A stretch of 26,288 bases of DNA from the NCBI GenBank assembly GCA_002307175.1, contig DBTS01000110.1, forward strand, positions 24,435 to 50,722, read 5' to 3'. The first letter of the stretch is position 1, and every line of letters begins with the position of its first letter. Below the pieces are notes generated by a model. The model made no database searches. It was not told where the DNA came from and was given only the letters and a program-made list of their open reading frames with translations. This document shows positions 17,529-24,423 of the stretch, piece by piece. Both the position numbers and the translations under genes were made by a program. Source of the DNA: Rhodocyclaceae bacterium UBA1310 (GTDB taxonomy: Bacteria; Pseudomonadota; Gammaproteobacteria; Burkholderiales; Rhodocyclaceae).

Positions 17529-18107
17529 TCAGACGTGCAGGAGTGCCGCGATCCCAAGCCCCGTGCCCAGGATGCTTACGCCGTAGACGCCATACTGCAA
17601 CCAGGTGCGGCGTGTCAGCAGGGCAATCGCGGACAGGGCAATGGCCACCTGCAGCAGCGTGGTGGCCTGTGCCCAGCGGTGATGCTGGTGCATCTGCTCT
17701 TCGGCCAGCTGGTTTTTTTCTTCGGATTCCTTGTCCAGGGCGTCAGCCTTGTGCTGGATGTCGGCCTTTTCGCCTTCATAGCGCTTGGCATCCTTGGCGT
17801 ACTTCTCGGCACGTTCGCCTGTGGTCAGCACGGCACCCAGTTCAGCCAGATTCTGCTTGCTGCTCTTGGACTGGTAGAACGACCACTGATCTGCTGCAGC
17901 GGTTTTACTGATGGCCGCCTCGTTCTTGTAGAGCATGGCATTGGTTTGCGTAGCGCCGCCTTCGTAGGCAAACACAGCGCCGAGCGTTGCCAGGATGGCC
18001 GTGGTGACGGCGATACGCCCGGCAAAGCTATCGGGGCTGGCGTGCGCGCTGGCATGCTCCAGCTCGTGATCATGGGGGCCGTGAACATGAAAGCCTCCTT
18101 CAGACAT
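17529..18107 (-). CDS. DUF4337 membrane protein
   Basis: A 192-aa protein from the ATG at 18107, set by a clear aaggaga ribosome-binding site; the open frame extends upstream, but that part is not protein-like. A His-rich N-terminus (FHVHGPHDHELEHASAHA) precedes a first membrane segment (RIAVTTAILATLGAVFAYEG). A charged helix region follows (QWSFYQSKSSKQNLAEL to HKADALDKESEEKNQLAEEQ, likely coiled coil), then two membrane segments (TLLQVAIALSAIALL and VYGVSILGTGLGIAALL). The order and the WSFYQSKSSK motif match DUF4337, which has no known function. It lies 78 bases downstream of dusA on the same strand. Confidence 0.85.
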   Translation of the reverse strand: MSEGGFHVHGPHDHELEHASAHASPDSFAGRIAVTTAILATLGAVFAYEGGATQTNAMLYKNEAAISKTAAADQWSFYQSKSSKQNLAELGAVLTTGERAEKYAKDAKRYEGEKADIQHKADALDKESEEKNQLAEEQMHQHHRWAQATTLLQVAIALSAIALLTRRTWLQYGVYGVSILGTGLGIAALLHV

Positions 18108-18185
18108 TCTTCTCTCCTTGCTGGGTTGTGGGGGGATTGAGGATTTGGGTCTCAAATATACCGGATGTGTCTGCACCGGGCGTGT

Positions 18186-19214
18186 CTAGGGTGATGGCGT
18201 AGTATCGCCCGAAATCGGATTCTGATCTGCCATGGGCAGACGAATTTCGCGCCATGCCTGCCATAACAGTTCCGGGCTTGCGTCGCGCAACGCCGTGGGG
18301 TCTGACAGGATGCGCCGGAAATTGCGTGCACCCGGCAGCCCGTTGGCGAAGCCCAGTACATGGCGCACGATGGCGCGCAGCGGGGTGCCATGCTCACGCC
18401 GTTCGTAGTCCGCGTAGTCGACGAGTCCGGCGATGATGGATTCGCGGCTGGGTTGCCAGTCCGGGTTGAACAGGGTGCGCTCCCATTCGGCGAGCAGCCA
18501 GGGGTTATGGTAAGCCTCACGCCCAATCATTACACCATCGACATATTGCAGCTGTTCGGTGATCTGTGCCGTGGTAGCCAGCCCGCCATTGAGCAGAATT
18601 TCCAGTTGCGGGAAATCGCGTTTGAGCTGCCGGGCCACTTCGTAGCGGAGCGGCGGAACCTCACGGTTTTCCTTTGGTGAGAGCCCCTTGAGCCAGGCGT
18701 TGCGGGCGTGCACGATGAAGGTCGAGCAGCCAGCGGCCGCCACCTGGGTGATGAATCCATGCACAAAGGCGTAGTCTTCGATCTGGTCGATACCGATGCG
18801 GTGCTTGACCGTGACGGGAAGCTGAGTGGCTCCGCGCATCGCTGCCACGCATTCGGCAACCAGCTGCGGTTCGTACATCAGGCAGGCTCCAAACGCGCCC
18901 CGCTGCACGCGTTCGGACGGGCAACCGCAGTTCAGGTTGACCTCGTCATAGCCCCACTCTTGCGCAAGCTGTGCGCAGCGCGCGAGATCTTCCGGCTCGC
19001 TGCCGCCAAGCTGCAGGGCGACCGGATGCTCTGCCGGATGAAAGCGCAGATGGCGGGGGACATCGCCATGCAGCAAGGCACCGGTGGTGACCATTTCGGT
19101 ATACAGCCAGGCGTGCGGGGCGAGGAGCCGGTGGAAATGGCGGCAATGCCGGTCTGTCCAGTCCAGCATGGGGGCGATCGTCAGGCGACGCGGGGGGAGT
19201 AAAGTCTGATTCAT
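18186..19214 (-). CDS. dusA: tRNA-dihydrouridine(20/20a) synthase DusA
   Basis: A 342-aa FMN enzyme that reduces uridine 20/20a in the tRNA D-loop with NADPH. Family signatures: IAPMLDWTDRHCRHFHRLLA, VALQLGGSEPEDLARCAQLA, VNLNCGCPSERVQRGAFGAC (the Cys in GCP is the catalytic acid), TVKHRIGIDQIEDY, FIVHARNAWLKGLSPKENRE (phosphate and base contacts typical of DusA rather than DusB or DusC), ILLNGGLATTAQI and MIGREAYHNPWLLAEW. Length fits the DusA family. The start MNQTLLPPRRLTIAPMLDWT at 19214 has no strong ribosome-binding site. It is divergent from the BamE-like lipoprotein gene and may be cotranscribed with the DUF4337 gene. Confidence 0.96.
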   Translation of the reverse strand: MNQTLLPPRRLTIAPMLDWTDRHCRHFHRLLAPHAWLYTEMVTTGALLHGDVPRHLRFHPAEHPVALQLGGSEPEDLARCAQLAQEWGYDEVNLNCGCPSERVQRGAFGACLMYEPQLVAECVAAMRGATQLPVTVKHRIGIDQIEDYAFVHGFITQVAAAGCSTFIVHARNAWLKGLSPKENREVPPLRYEVARQLKRDFPQLEILLNGGLATTAQITEQLQYVDGVMIGREAYHNPWLLAEWERTLFNPDWQPSRESIIAGLVDYADYERREHGTPLRAIVRHVLGFANGLPGARNFRRILSDPTALRDASPELLWQAWREIRLPMADQNPISGDTTPSP

Positions 19215-19340
19215 CTGTGCATTTTAAAGGTAATTGCTGCAACCTTTACGTTCCGCTCTGCTACGATGGTGAGCAAATATAGTGGCACCAAACTTTGATC
19301 AGGGTGTCGCATCCAACAAGATTTGGATCAGGAGAAACAC
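19215..19340. promoter_or_regulatory. Divergent promoter region of dusA and lipoprotein gene
   Basis: A 126-base region that must carry both promoters. A short dyad, aaaggt (19226-19231) and accttt (19242-19247), is present. I cannot place a convincing -35/-10 pair. Confidence 0.3.
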
Positions 19341-19832
19341 ATGTTTGCTGGGAAATGGGCAAGGCCTGTGCTGTTTTGCGCGGCCTTGCTGGGTGGTTGT
19401 GCGGGGAACGGGTTCGAACGCATGGAGCCGGGCAGTATCAGTATCGATCAGGTCCGGGCCAAGGAAAAACCTGCGGCGGAATGGAAAAACGCTGATGGCA
19501 CACTGACGCTGGAGTACGACGATCGGCCGTATACCGGGCAAAACCTCATGATGGATTTTGACGAGAGCGGGCGTTTGCTTGCCTCACGCCCTGTGATCAC
19601 CCCGGAGAATCTGGCGCGCCTCAAGCGCGGCATGCGCCGCGAGGATTTCAAGCGCATCCTCGGTAACCCCCGCTATACCTGGCGTGACGGCAACGGTGGC
19701 GATGTCTGGGAATGGCCACTTGATCCCCCTATGGGTAATGGTGATGAATCCGCCAAATGGGTGATCGAAGTGCATTTCCACCCGACGGCGGATGGTGCAG
19801 TGAGTGTCGAGCGGGGCACCCGGGCCCGTTAA
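19341..19832 (+). CDS. BamE/SmpA-like lipoprotein
   Basis: A 163-aa lipoprotein. aggaga at 19330-19335 sets the ATG at 19341 (MFAGKWARPVLF); an upstream in-frame TTG at 19323 has no support. The signal ends in the lipobox ALLGGC, with the lipidated Cys at residue 20. Near the C-terminus, ITPENLARLKRGMRREDFKRILGNPRYTWRDGNGGDVWEWPL is the SmpA/OmlA (BamE-like) layout: a helix with LKRGMRREDF, then a G-N-P turn. True BamE is shorter, so this is probably a second paralogue of unknown role and not the core BAM subunit. It is a single-gene unit ended by a strong terminator. Confidence 0.82.
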   Translation: MFAGKWARPVLFCAALLGGCAGNGFERMEPGSISIDQVRAKEKPAAEWKNADGTLTLEYDDRPYTGQNLMMDFDESGRLLASRPVITPENLARLKRGMRREDFKRILGNPRYTWRDGNGGDVWEWPLDPPMGNGDESAKWVIEVHFHPTADGAVSVERGTRAR

Positions 19833-19850
19833 TTTCCTGCCGGATGGAAC

Positions 19851-19886
19851 AAGGCCTGCCTTTTCGATGAAAGGCAGGCCTTTTTT
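19851..19886 (+). terminator. Rho-independent terminator after BamE-like lipoprotein gene
   Basis: 13-bp stem aaggcctgccttt/aaaggcaggcctt (19851-19863 and 19870-19882) with a 6-nt loop and T at 19881-19886. It lies 18 bases past the stop. Nearby, tttgggc/gcccaaa (19918-19924 and 19930-19936) is a second short palindrome. Confidence 0.93.
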
Positions 19887-19956
19887 GTTTGTCTCTGTTT
19901 GTTTATCTCTGCGGCCGTTTGGGCAATTCGCCCAAATATCCGTGGATCAGGATGCC

Positions 19957-20100
19957 CTATTGTCCGTGATAGATGAACACCCCTATGGCGGCGATCAGAT
20001 ACGGTGCAATCACGGATAGGGCAATCAGCAGCGCTCTGCGCGTGGGCGCGGAGAGATGCAGGTGCAGCGGCTCGCGATGAGCCATGATGACGGTTCTCAT
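19957..20100 (-). CDS. Small single-pass membrane protein, 47 aa
   Basis: A 47-codon open frame starting MRTVIMAHREPLHL. The N-terminal half is polar and basic (REPLHLHL, TRRALL), followed by one hydrophobic span (LIALSVIAPYLIAAIGVFIY) and the tail HGQ. A ggag lies eight bases before the ATG. It lies 83 bases downstream of another tiny open frame on the same strand. I do not recognise the family. The single membrane helix, charge pattern and ribosome-binding site make it likely to be real, but there is no homology evidence here. Confidence 0.5.
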   Translation of the reverse strand: MRTVIMAHREPLHLHLSAPTRRALLIALSVIAPYLIAAIGVFIYHGQ

Positions 20101-20183
20101 GATAAGTCTCCAGTGCGTGCGGGCACGTCTGCGTGAATACGCGCCGGCAGGCGGGCATCAGCCTGTGGTCGGGATGTGCGGAT

Positions 20184-20324
20184 TCAGTGCGGGCTGGCCG
20201 GATTTTCCGGTTCAGGGCACATCACGGCGTCACGGAACGAGAGTTCGCGGGGAAGCAGGGCAAGGAGACTACGAAATGCCGCCAGGCGCCTTGCGCTTGC
20301 CCCGCAGGAATTGCGGTTGGACAT
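20184..20324 (-). CDS. Possible small protein, 46 aa
   Basis: A 46-codon open frame starting MSNRNSCGASARRLAAF. The strongest evidence is the ribosome-binding site aagaggtga five bases before the ATG. It is a basic, slightly hydrophobic peptide with Cys at 7 and 36 (FRDAVMCPEPENPASPH). No membrane span or known family is seen. It is divergent from the LysR gene by 87 bases, which fits a LysR target position. It could also be a leader for the 47-aa protein downstream. Confidence 0.4.
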   Translation of the reverse strand: MSNRNSCGASARRLAAFRSLLALLPRELSFRDAVMCPEPENPASPH

Positions 20325-20389
20325 GGGGTCACCTCTTGGTAATCTGGCTCTTGAACTATAGGTGCTGATCTGGTCGAATAGGGCAGATT

Positions 20390-20414
20390 CATTGTTCGGA
20401 GAAAATGGACAATG
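20390..20414. promoter_or_regulatory. Dyad at the LysR start, candidate autoregulatory site
   Basis: cattgt (20390-20395) and acaatg (20409-20414) form a dyad with a 13-base spacer that spans the ribosome-binding site and start codon of the LysR gene. The nonamer tggacaatg at 20406-20414 recurs as its complement, cattgtcca, at 21410-21418. Confidence 0.4.
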
Positions 20415-21332
20415 CCAGTGCTCCGCCACTATCCCGAATTGCAGACTTTTCTCACTGCTGCCGAACTGGGTTCCTTTTCCCTGGCGGCCCGGCGTCTGGG
20501 CCTGGCCCGATCCACGGTCAGCGCGCAGATCCAGACGCTCGAGAAAGCCCTCGGCTTCCCTCTCTTTCACCGCACCACGCGGCATGTCTCGCTGACGGCA
20601 GATGGCGAACGCTACGCCAAACGTGCCAGCGTACTGGTGGAGGGGCTGGAAGAACTGACCACCGAGTTCACCCAGCGTGCGGGGCGCGTGGCGGGACGCC
20701 TACACGTGCAGATGACCGAATCGATTGCGAATACCCTGGTGTTGCCGCGCATGGCGGAATTCCTGCGCGCCTATCCCGATCTGGCCCTGCGTATTTCCCT
20801 CTCGGAGCGTGCGCCGGATCTGGCAGAGGAGGGGATTGACGTAGCCTTGCGCCTGTCTGGCAACAAGGATTCGGCGTATCGCTACAAGCGCTTCGGGCAG
20901 GTCAGCTTCGTGATGGCTGCCAGCCCGGCGTATCTGGCGCGCTACGGCATGCCCCAGCACCCGAACGATCTGTTGCGGCACCAGACCATTGATTTTTTTG
21001 ATGCGGACGCGGGGCGCACGATCAATTATGTGCTCGTGAAGGGGCGCGAAAAGATCACGGTAGAGGCTGATGGTGATCTGGCTGTCGATAATGCCCGCGC
21101 AGGGCTGACCTGCGCATTGGCCGGACTGGGAATCTACGAGGATTTCGACTTCCTGCTGCGCCCACACCTGCAGGAGGGCAAACTGGTGCGGGTACTGCCC
21201 GACTGGAAGCGCCCCGGCCCCTTCGTGCTGGCACTGTATCCAAGTGGGCGGCGCAATTCGGCTCCGGTGCGCGCCTTCCTGCGGTTTCTGGACGATGTAC
21301 TGGTGCCGGCGCTCAAACCGAGACTCGATTAA
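20412..21332 (+). CDS. LysR-family transcriptional regulator (upstream of GGDEF-EAL gene)
   Basis: A 306-aa LysR-type regulator. The N-terminal helix-turn-helix is clear: FLTAAELGSFSLAARRLGLA, RSTVSAQIQTLEKALG and PLFHRTTRHVSLTADGERY. The effector domain follows, with LHVQMTESIANTLVLPRMAEFL, ALRISLSERAPDLAEEGIDVALRLSG, LLRHQTIDFFDADAGRTINYVL and the typical AGLTCALAGLGI. The ATG at 20412 has ggag (20399-20402) upstream. Divergent neighbours are the two tiny open frames; downstream in the same direction is the GGDEF-EAL gene, with a dyad between them. The effector is unknown. Similar proteins often repress a single enzyme or efflux gene, but no such gene is seen beside it. Confidence 0.94.
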   Translation: MPVLRHYPELQTFLTAAELGSFSLAARRLGLARSTVSAQIQTLEKALGFPLFHRTTRHVSLTADGERYAKRASVLVEGLEELTTEFTQRAGRVAGRLHVQMTESIANTLVLPRMAEFLRAYPDLALRISLSERAPDLAEEGIDVALRLSGNKDSAYRYKRFGQVSFVMAASPAYLARYGMPQHPNDLLRHQTIDFFDADAGRTINYVLVKGREKITVEADGDLAVDNARAGLTCALAGLGIYEDFDFLLRPHLQEGKLVRVLPDWKRPGPFVLALYPSGRRNSAPVRAFLRFLDDVLVPALKPRLD

Positions 21333-21395
21333 ATAGCGTTTTGCATAGTCAAGCGTCCTGTTTTTGCGCTGACGCGACAGACTTGTCTGGAATTT

Positions 21396-21419
21396 TTGGC
21401 ACAATGGTACATTGTCCAA
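21396..21419. promoter_or_regulatory. Imperfect dyad upstream of GGDEF-EAL gene
   Basis: ttgg-c-acaatg (21396-21406), spacer gta, then cattgt-ccaa (21410-21419): one unpaired base in otherwise 10-bp arms. It is 24 bases before the start I chose for the GGDEF-EAL gene, and it shares the nonamer cattgtcca with the LysR start region in opposite orientation. Confidence 0.45.
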
Positions 21420-21442
21420 TTCCGCCTCATTCAAATCCACTC

Positions 21443-24040
21443 ATGCAGGGCCTCCGGTTTCGCTCCCTTCTCGTTGTGCTGGTCGCCGCCGTATTCATTC
21501 TGCTTGGCCTGGGCAGCGTGGTGACGTGGACCGGGATGCGCTCCCAGGTGGACATTCTGAATCGGCAGTCAGTGCCCACCCTGCTGGCCGTTTCTGATAT
21601 CAACGCGAATTTCAAGGATCTGCATACCCTGCTCCTGTCGATGGCGATGGAGCGGGACCCCCGGCAGCGGGATCGTCTGCAGCAGCAGCTGGATGGGCAC
21701 CTCAGGCAGCTCAACGCGGCGGTCAGTGGCCTGCGCGGGCTGGGAATGGAGTCACCGGCGCTGGAAGAGGTTTCTTCGGCATTCCTGCATGCGGTCAATG
21801 CCACTGCCGAAGTTGCCCACGAGGGGCGCCGCGACGATGCTGTGGCACAGATCTATGCAACCGTGATGCCAGCCGAAAAGAACATGACCGCTTATGTCGA
21901 GGGAGTGCGTGGGCAGCTTCTTGCACAGCAGCAGGCGCTCGATGAAAAGCTCAGCTATGGCGGGATGACGCTGCTGGCGTATTGCGCGGCAGGGATACTC
22001 TTGGGTCTGTTGTTGCGCCGGGCGTTGTTGCCGTCAATCGGCATGCTCGTGAAATCCCCCCGGGATGCTCTGGTGACGCGGGGTATCGCGCGCATGCTGC
22101 ACGGCTACACCGGGAGCGTGCTGGTGGCGTCCCTGGTGGCGGCAGCGGCACAGGTAGCAGTGTTTCTCGACCATCCCTATCGTCTCCTGCTGTTTTGCTG
22201 GGGGGCGACCATCCTGGGCGTGTTGGCCACCCGGCTGGCCGCCTACCTGCGCTGGTTGCGACCTGCCGGTAAGGATTCCGGGGATAGCGTGGCCATCCGC
22301 AACTTTGGCGCCGGGTGTGTCGCCTCTGCACTGGTCTGGGCGCTCTTTCCGGTACTTTTCTTTGCGGGGGCTTCGCCCGTGCAACGGATGGTGACCGCAT
22401 TTCTGTACGCGGCGATGGCTGGCGCAGGCAGTGCCGTGCTGGCATCGATGTGGCGTGTGCTGCAGGTGTATCTGGGGCTGTTGCTGCTACCGCTGGCCGC
22501 CTGTTTCGCGTATGGCGGAACGCGGCTGGACGTGACGATGGCGGTTCTGAGCGTGGGCATGTTCATGCTGCTCCTGCATTCGGCGGCGAATGCACGTCAA
22601 TCGACATTGTCGGCGCTGATGCTGAGTAGCGAGAATCAACGCCTTGCCGAAGAATCCGTAACGCGCCAGCTGGAACTCGAAAACCTCAATACGCGCCTTG
22701 AAGACCGGGTGCATGAGCGTACGATCATGCTTGAGCTGGAGGTCGAGGCGCGGGAGAAATATGCGGCCCAGCTCAAGGTGCTGGCGCAGCGGGACCCGCT
22801 GACCGGGTTGCTCAACCGGCGTGCGCTGGCAGAGCAGATGGAAGAGCTTCTGGCCCGTGCCGCCGGGGTGGGGATGGGCATGCAGGTGCTTTTCATCGAC
22901 CTCGACCGCTTCAAGGAAGTCAATGATGTGCAGGGTCACTATGTCGGCGATCAGGTGCTTATCGAAGTGGCCAACCGCTTGCGTCGTGCCCTGCCCGAAC
23001 CTGCCGTGGTGGCGCGCTGGGGGGGCGATGAGTTCGTGGCCGTGGTGCCAGTCGTGGCCGGGCGCAATCTGGTGCCACTGGTGCGGGATTGTCTCGTCGA
23101 GCCGGTACAGGTGCGTGGCCAGGAAGTGCGTGTCGATGTTTCCATTGGCATTTCGCAGTCTCCCGAGCAGGGGCGGGATGTTGAACTGCTGGTGCGGCAG
23201 GCCGATGTGGCTCTGCATCACGCCAAGCTGCGCGGGCGCTCCTGTGCCTCGATTTACGATGCCGCCATGGGTGACCAGTTACGCCGCCTGCATGAACTGG
23301 GGCAGGCCCTGCGCGAAGCTCTTGAACGTGATGCCCTGAGCATAGCCTTTCAGCCCATTGTGCCGCAGAAACCCGGCTATGTGAACAAGATGGAGGCGCT
23401 GGTGCGCTGGCACGATCCGGTGCGTGGCACCATAGCCCCCGGAGAATTTATCGCCCTGGCCGAAGAGGTGGGGCTGATCGGCAAGCTTGGCAGCTGGGTG
23501 CTGCTGCGCGCCTGCGAAGAGGCCTGCTGCTGGGCCAGCGGGGCGATGGTGTCGGTGAATATTTCGGCACTGCAGGTGATGGCCGGGGGGCTCGTCGAAG
23601 AGGTGCAGGAGGTATTGGCGCGCACGGGCCTGCCGGCCAGTCAGCTGGAACTGGAACTGACCGAAAGCGTTTTTGTGCGGGATCTGGAAAGCGCCATTGA
23701 AGTGCTCGGTGCCTTGCGCCGGATGGGGGTCAGGATCGCCATTGACGATTTCGGTACAGGGTATTCCTCCCTGTCTTACCTGAATCGTCTGCCGGTGGAT
23801 ACGATCAAGATTGACCGCAGCTTCGTGGTGTCTTCCGCGCATGAAGGCAACCTGCTGCTGCGCGCCATCCTTGGCATGGCGCGTGGCCTGCGCTGCCATG
23901 TGGTGGCAGAAGGGGCGGAGAACGAAGCCCAGGTGCGCATGCTGCAGGACCTGGGGGTGGATTACATCCAGGGCAACCAGCTCTGCGAACCGGTCAGGGC
24001 CGAGCTGGCGCGGGCCTGGCTGGAGCGTTTCGCGGCCTGA
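21443..24040 (+). CDS. Membrane GGDEF-EAL cyclic-di-GMP enzyme with composite sensor
   Basis: With the ATG at 21443 the protein is 865 aa; earlier in-frame starts (TTG 21341, ATG 21404) place polar residues before the first membrane helix. TM1 (LLVVLVAAVFILLGLG) leads to a ~140-residue helical periplasmic region, like a four-helix-bundle sensor. TM2 near residue 171 is followed not by HAMP but by about six more membrane helices (~212-385). Then come a coiled coil (LELENLNTRLEDRVHER), a GGDEF domain (motif GGDEF at residue 527) and an EAL domain (EAL at 651). EAL catalytic motifs look intact: SVNIS, ELTESV, IAIDDFGTGYSS, DTIKIDRSFV, VVAEGAEN. No RxxD inhibitory site precedes GGDEF. The final motif reads IQGNQLCEP, where GY(x)FSxP-like sequence is usual. 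Both activities are plausible; the signal is unknown. Confidence 0.93.
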   Translation: MQGLRFRSLLVVLVAAVFILLGLGSVVTWTGMRSQVDILNRQSVPTLLAVSDINANFKDLHTLLLSMAMERDPRQRDRLQQQLDGHLRQLNAAVSGLRGLGMESPALEEVSSAFLHAVNATAEVAHEGRRDDAVAQIYATVMPAEKNMTAYVEGVRGQLLAQQQALDEKLSYGGMTLLAYCAAGILLGLLLRRALLPSIGMLVKSPRDALVTRGIARMLHGYTGSVLVASLVAAAAQVAVFLDHPYRLLLFCWGATILGVLATRLAAYLRWLRPAGKDSGDSVAIRNFGAGCVASALVWALFPVLFFAGASPVQRMVTAFLYAAMAGAGSAVLASMWRVLQVYLGLLLLPLAACFAYGGTRLDVTMAVLSVGMFMLLLHSAANARQSTLSALMLSSENQRLAEESVTRQLELENLNTRLEDRVHERTIMLELEVEAREKYAAQLKVLAQRDPLTGLLNRRALAEQMEELLARAAGVGMGMQVLFIDLDRFKEVNDVQGHYVGDQVLIEVANRLRRALPEPAVVARWGGDEFVAVVPVVAGRNLVPLVRDCLVEPVQVRGQEVRVDVSIGISQSPEQGRDVELLVRQADVALHHAKLRGRSCASIYDAAMGDQLRRLHELGQALREALERDALSIAFQPIVPQKPGYVNKMEALVRWHDPVRGTIAPGEFIALAEEVGLIGKLGSWVLLRACEEACCWASGAMVSVNISALQVMAGGLVEEVQEVLARTGLPASQLELELTESVFVRDLESAIEVLGALRRMGVRIAIDDFGTGYSSLSYLNRLPVDTIKIDRSFVVSSAHEGNLLLRAILGMARGLRCHVVAEGAENEAQVRMLQDLGVDYIQGNQLCEPVRAELARAWLERFAA

Positions 24041-24082
24041 AGCCGGTGTTTTCCGGCGTACACTGAAAATGTGCAGTGCCTG

Positions 24083-24355
24083 TCAAAGTCCCGTGGCAGA
24101 AGCGGTGATAGCCGCATCATTGACGAAGCTGACAGAAATCTGGTGCTCACCGGACTTCCAGTTGCACTTCTCGGCGGACAATATCGGCACGGTGAGCCCG
24201 GAACACTCGTCCGGCTTGCCCAGCAGGCTGACAATCTCGGCGCGCGGCATCCCGACGTGGATCTTGGCGTAATTCTCGGCATTGATGCGCGAGCACCCGG
24301 TCAGCAGGCCGGGGAGCAGAAGCAGACAGGGAAGCACACAGGTGTAGCGCAGCAA
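24083..24355 (-). CDS. BamE-like (DUF3862-type) small lipoprotein
   Basis: A 90-aa lipoprotein that starts with TTG at 24355. I chose this start because aaagga lies at ideal distance upstream on the minus strand, and the protein then begins with a lipoprotein signal (LLLLPGLLTGC, lipidated Cys20). The mature part, NAENYAKIHVGMPRAEIVSLLGKPDECSG, has the SmpA/DUF3862 layout (helix, GMP-x-E, LGKP turn), with Cys47 and Cys60 that could form a disulfide. An ATG four bases upstream is in another frame and stops early. It is downstream of pepN on the same strand by 68 bases, with a hairpin between them. It ends 42 bases from the convergent GGDEF-EAL gene. Envelope role is inferred from the family only. 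Confidence 0.8.
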   Translation of the reverse strand: MLRYTCVLPCLLLLPGLLTGCSRINAENYAKIHVGMPRAEIVSLLGKPDECSGLTVPILSAEKCNWKSGEHQISVSFVNDAAITASATGL

Positions 24356-24382
24356 GGCATTTCCTTTCTGGACGGAGTCTCG

Positions 24383-24413
24383 GTCGCAGAGGTGGAATCT
24401 CCACCCCTGCGAC
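24383..24413 (-). other. Strong hairpin between pepN and lipoprotein gene
   Basis: 13-base arms gtcgcagaggtgg (24383-24395) and ccacccctgcgac (24401-24413) pair with one mismatch around loop aatct. It lies just past the pepN stop and has no T-tract on either strand. It may be an attenuating or processing stem that reduces transcript entering the lipoprotein gene. Confidence 0.6.
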
Positions 24414-24423
24414 AAGCCTGGGC

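Noticed and set aside
22487..23221. 244-codon minus-strand open frame inside the GGDEF-EAL gene.
   Set aside because: His/Gln-rich translation typical of an antisense shadow; the plus frame has intact GGDEF motifs.
24042..24057. Hairpin gccgg/ccggc after the GGDEF-EAL gene as a terminator.
   Set aside because: The stem is only five pairs and no T-tract follows.
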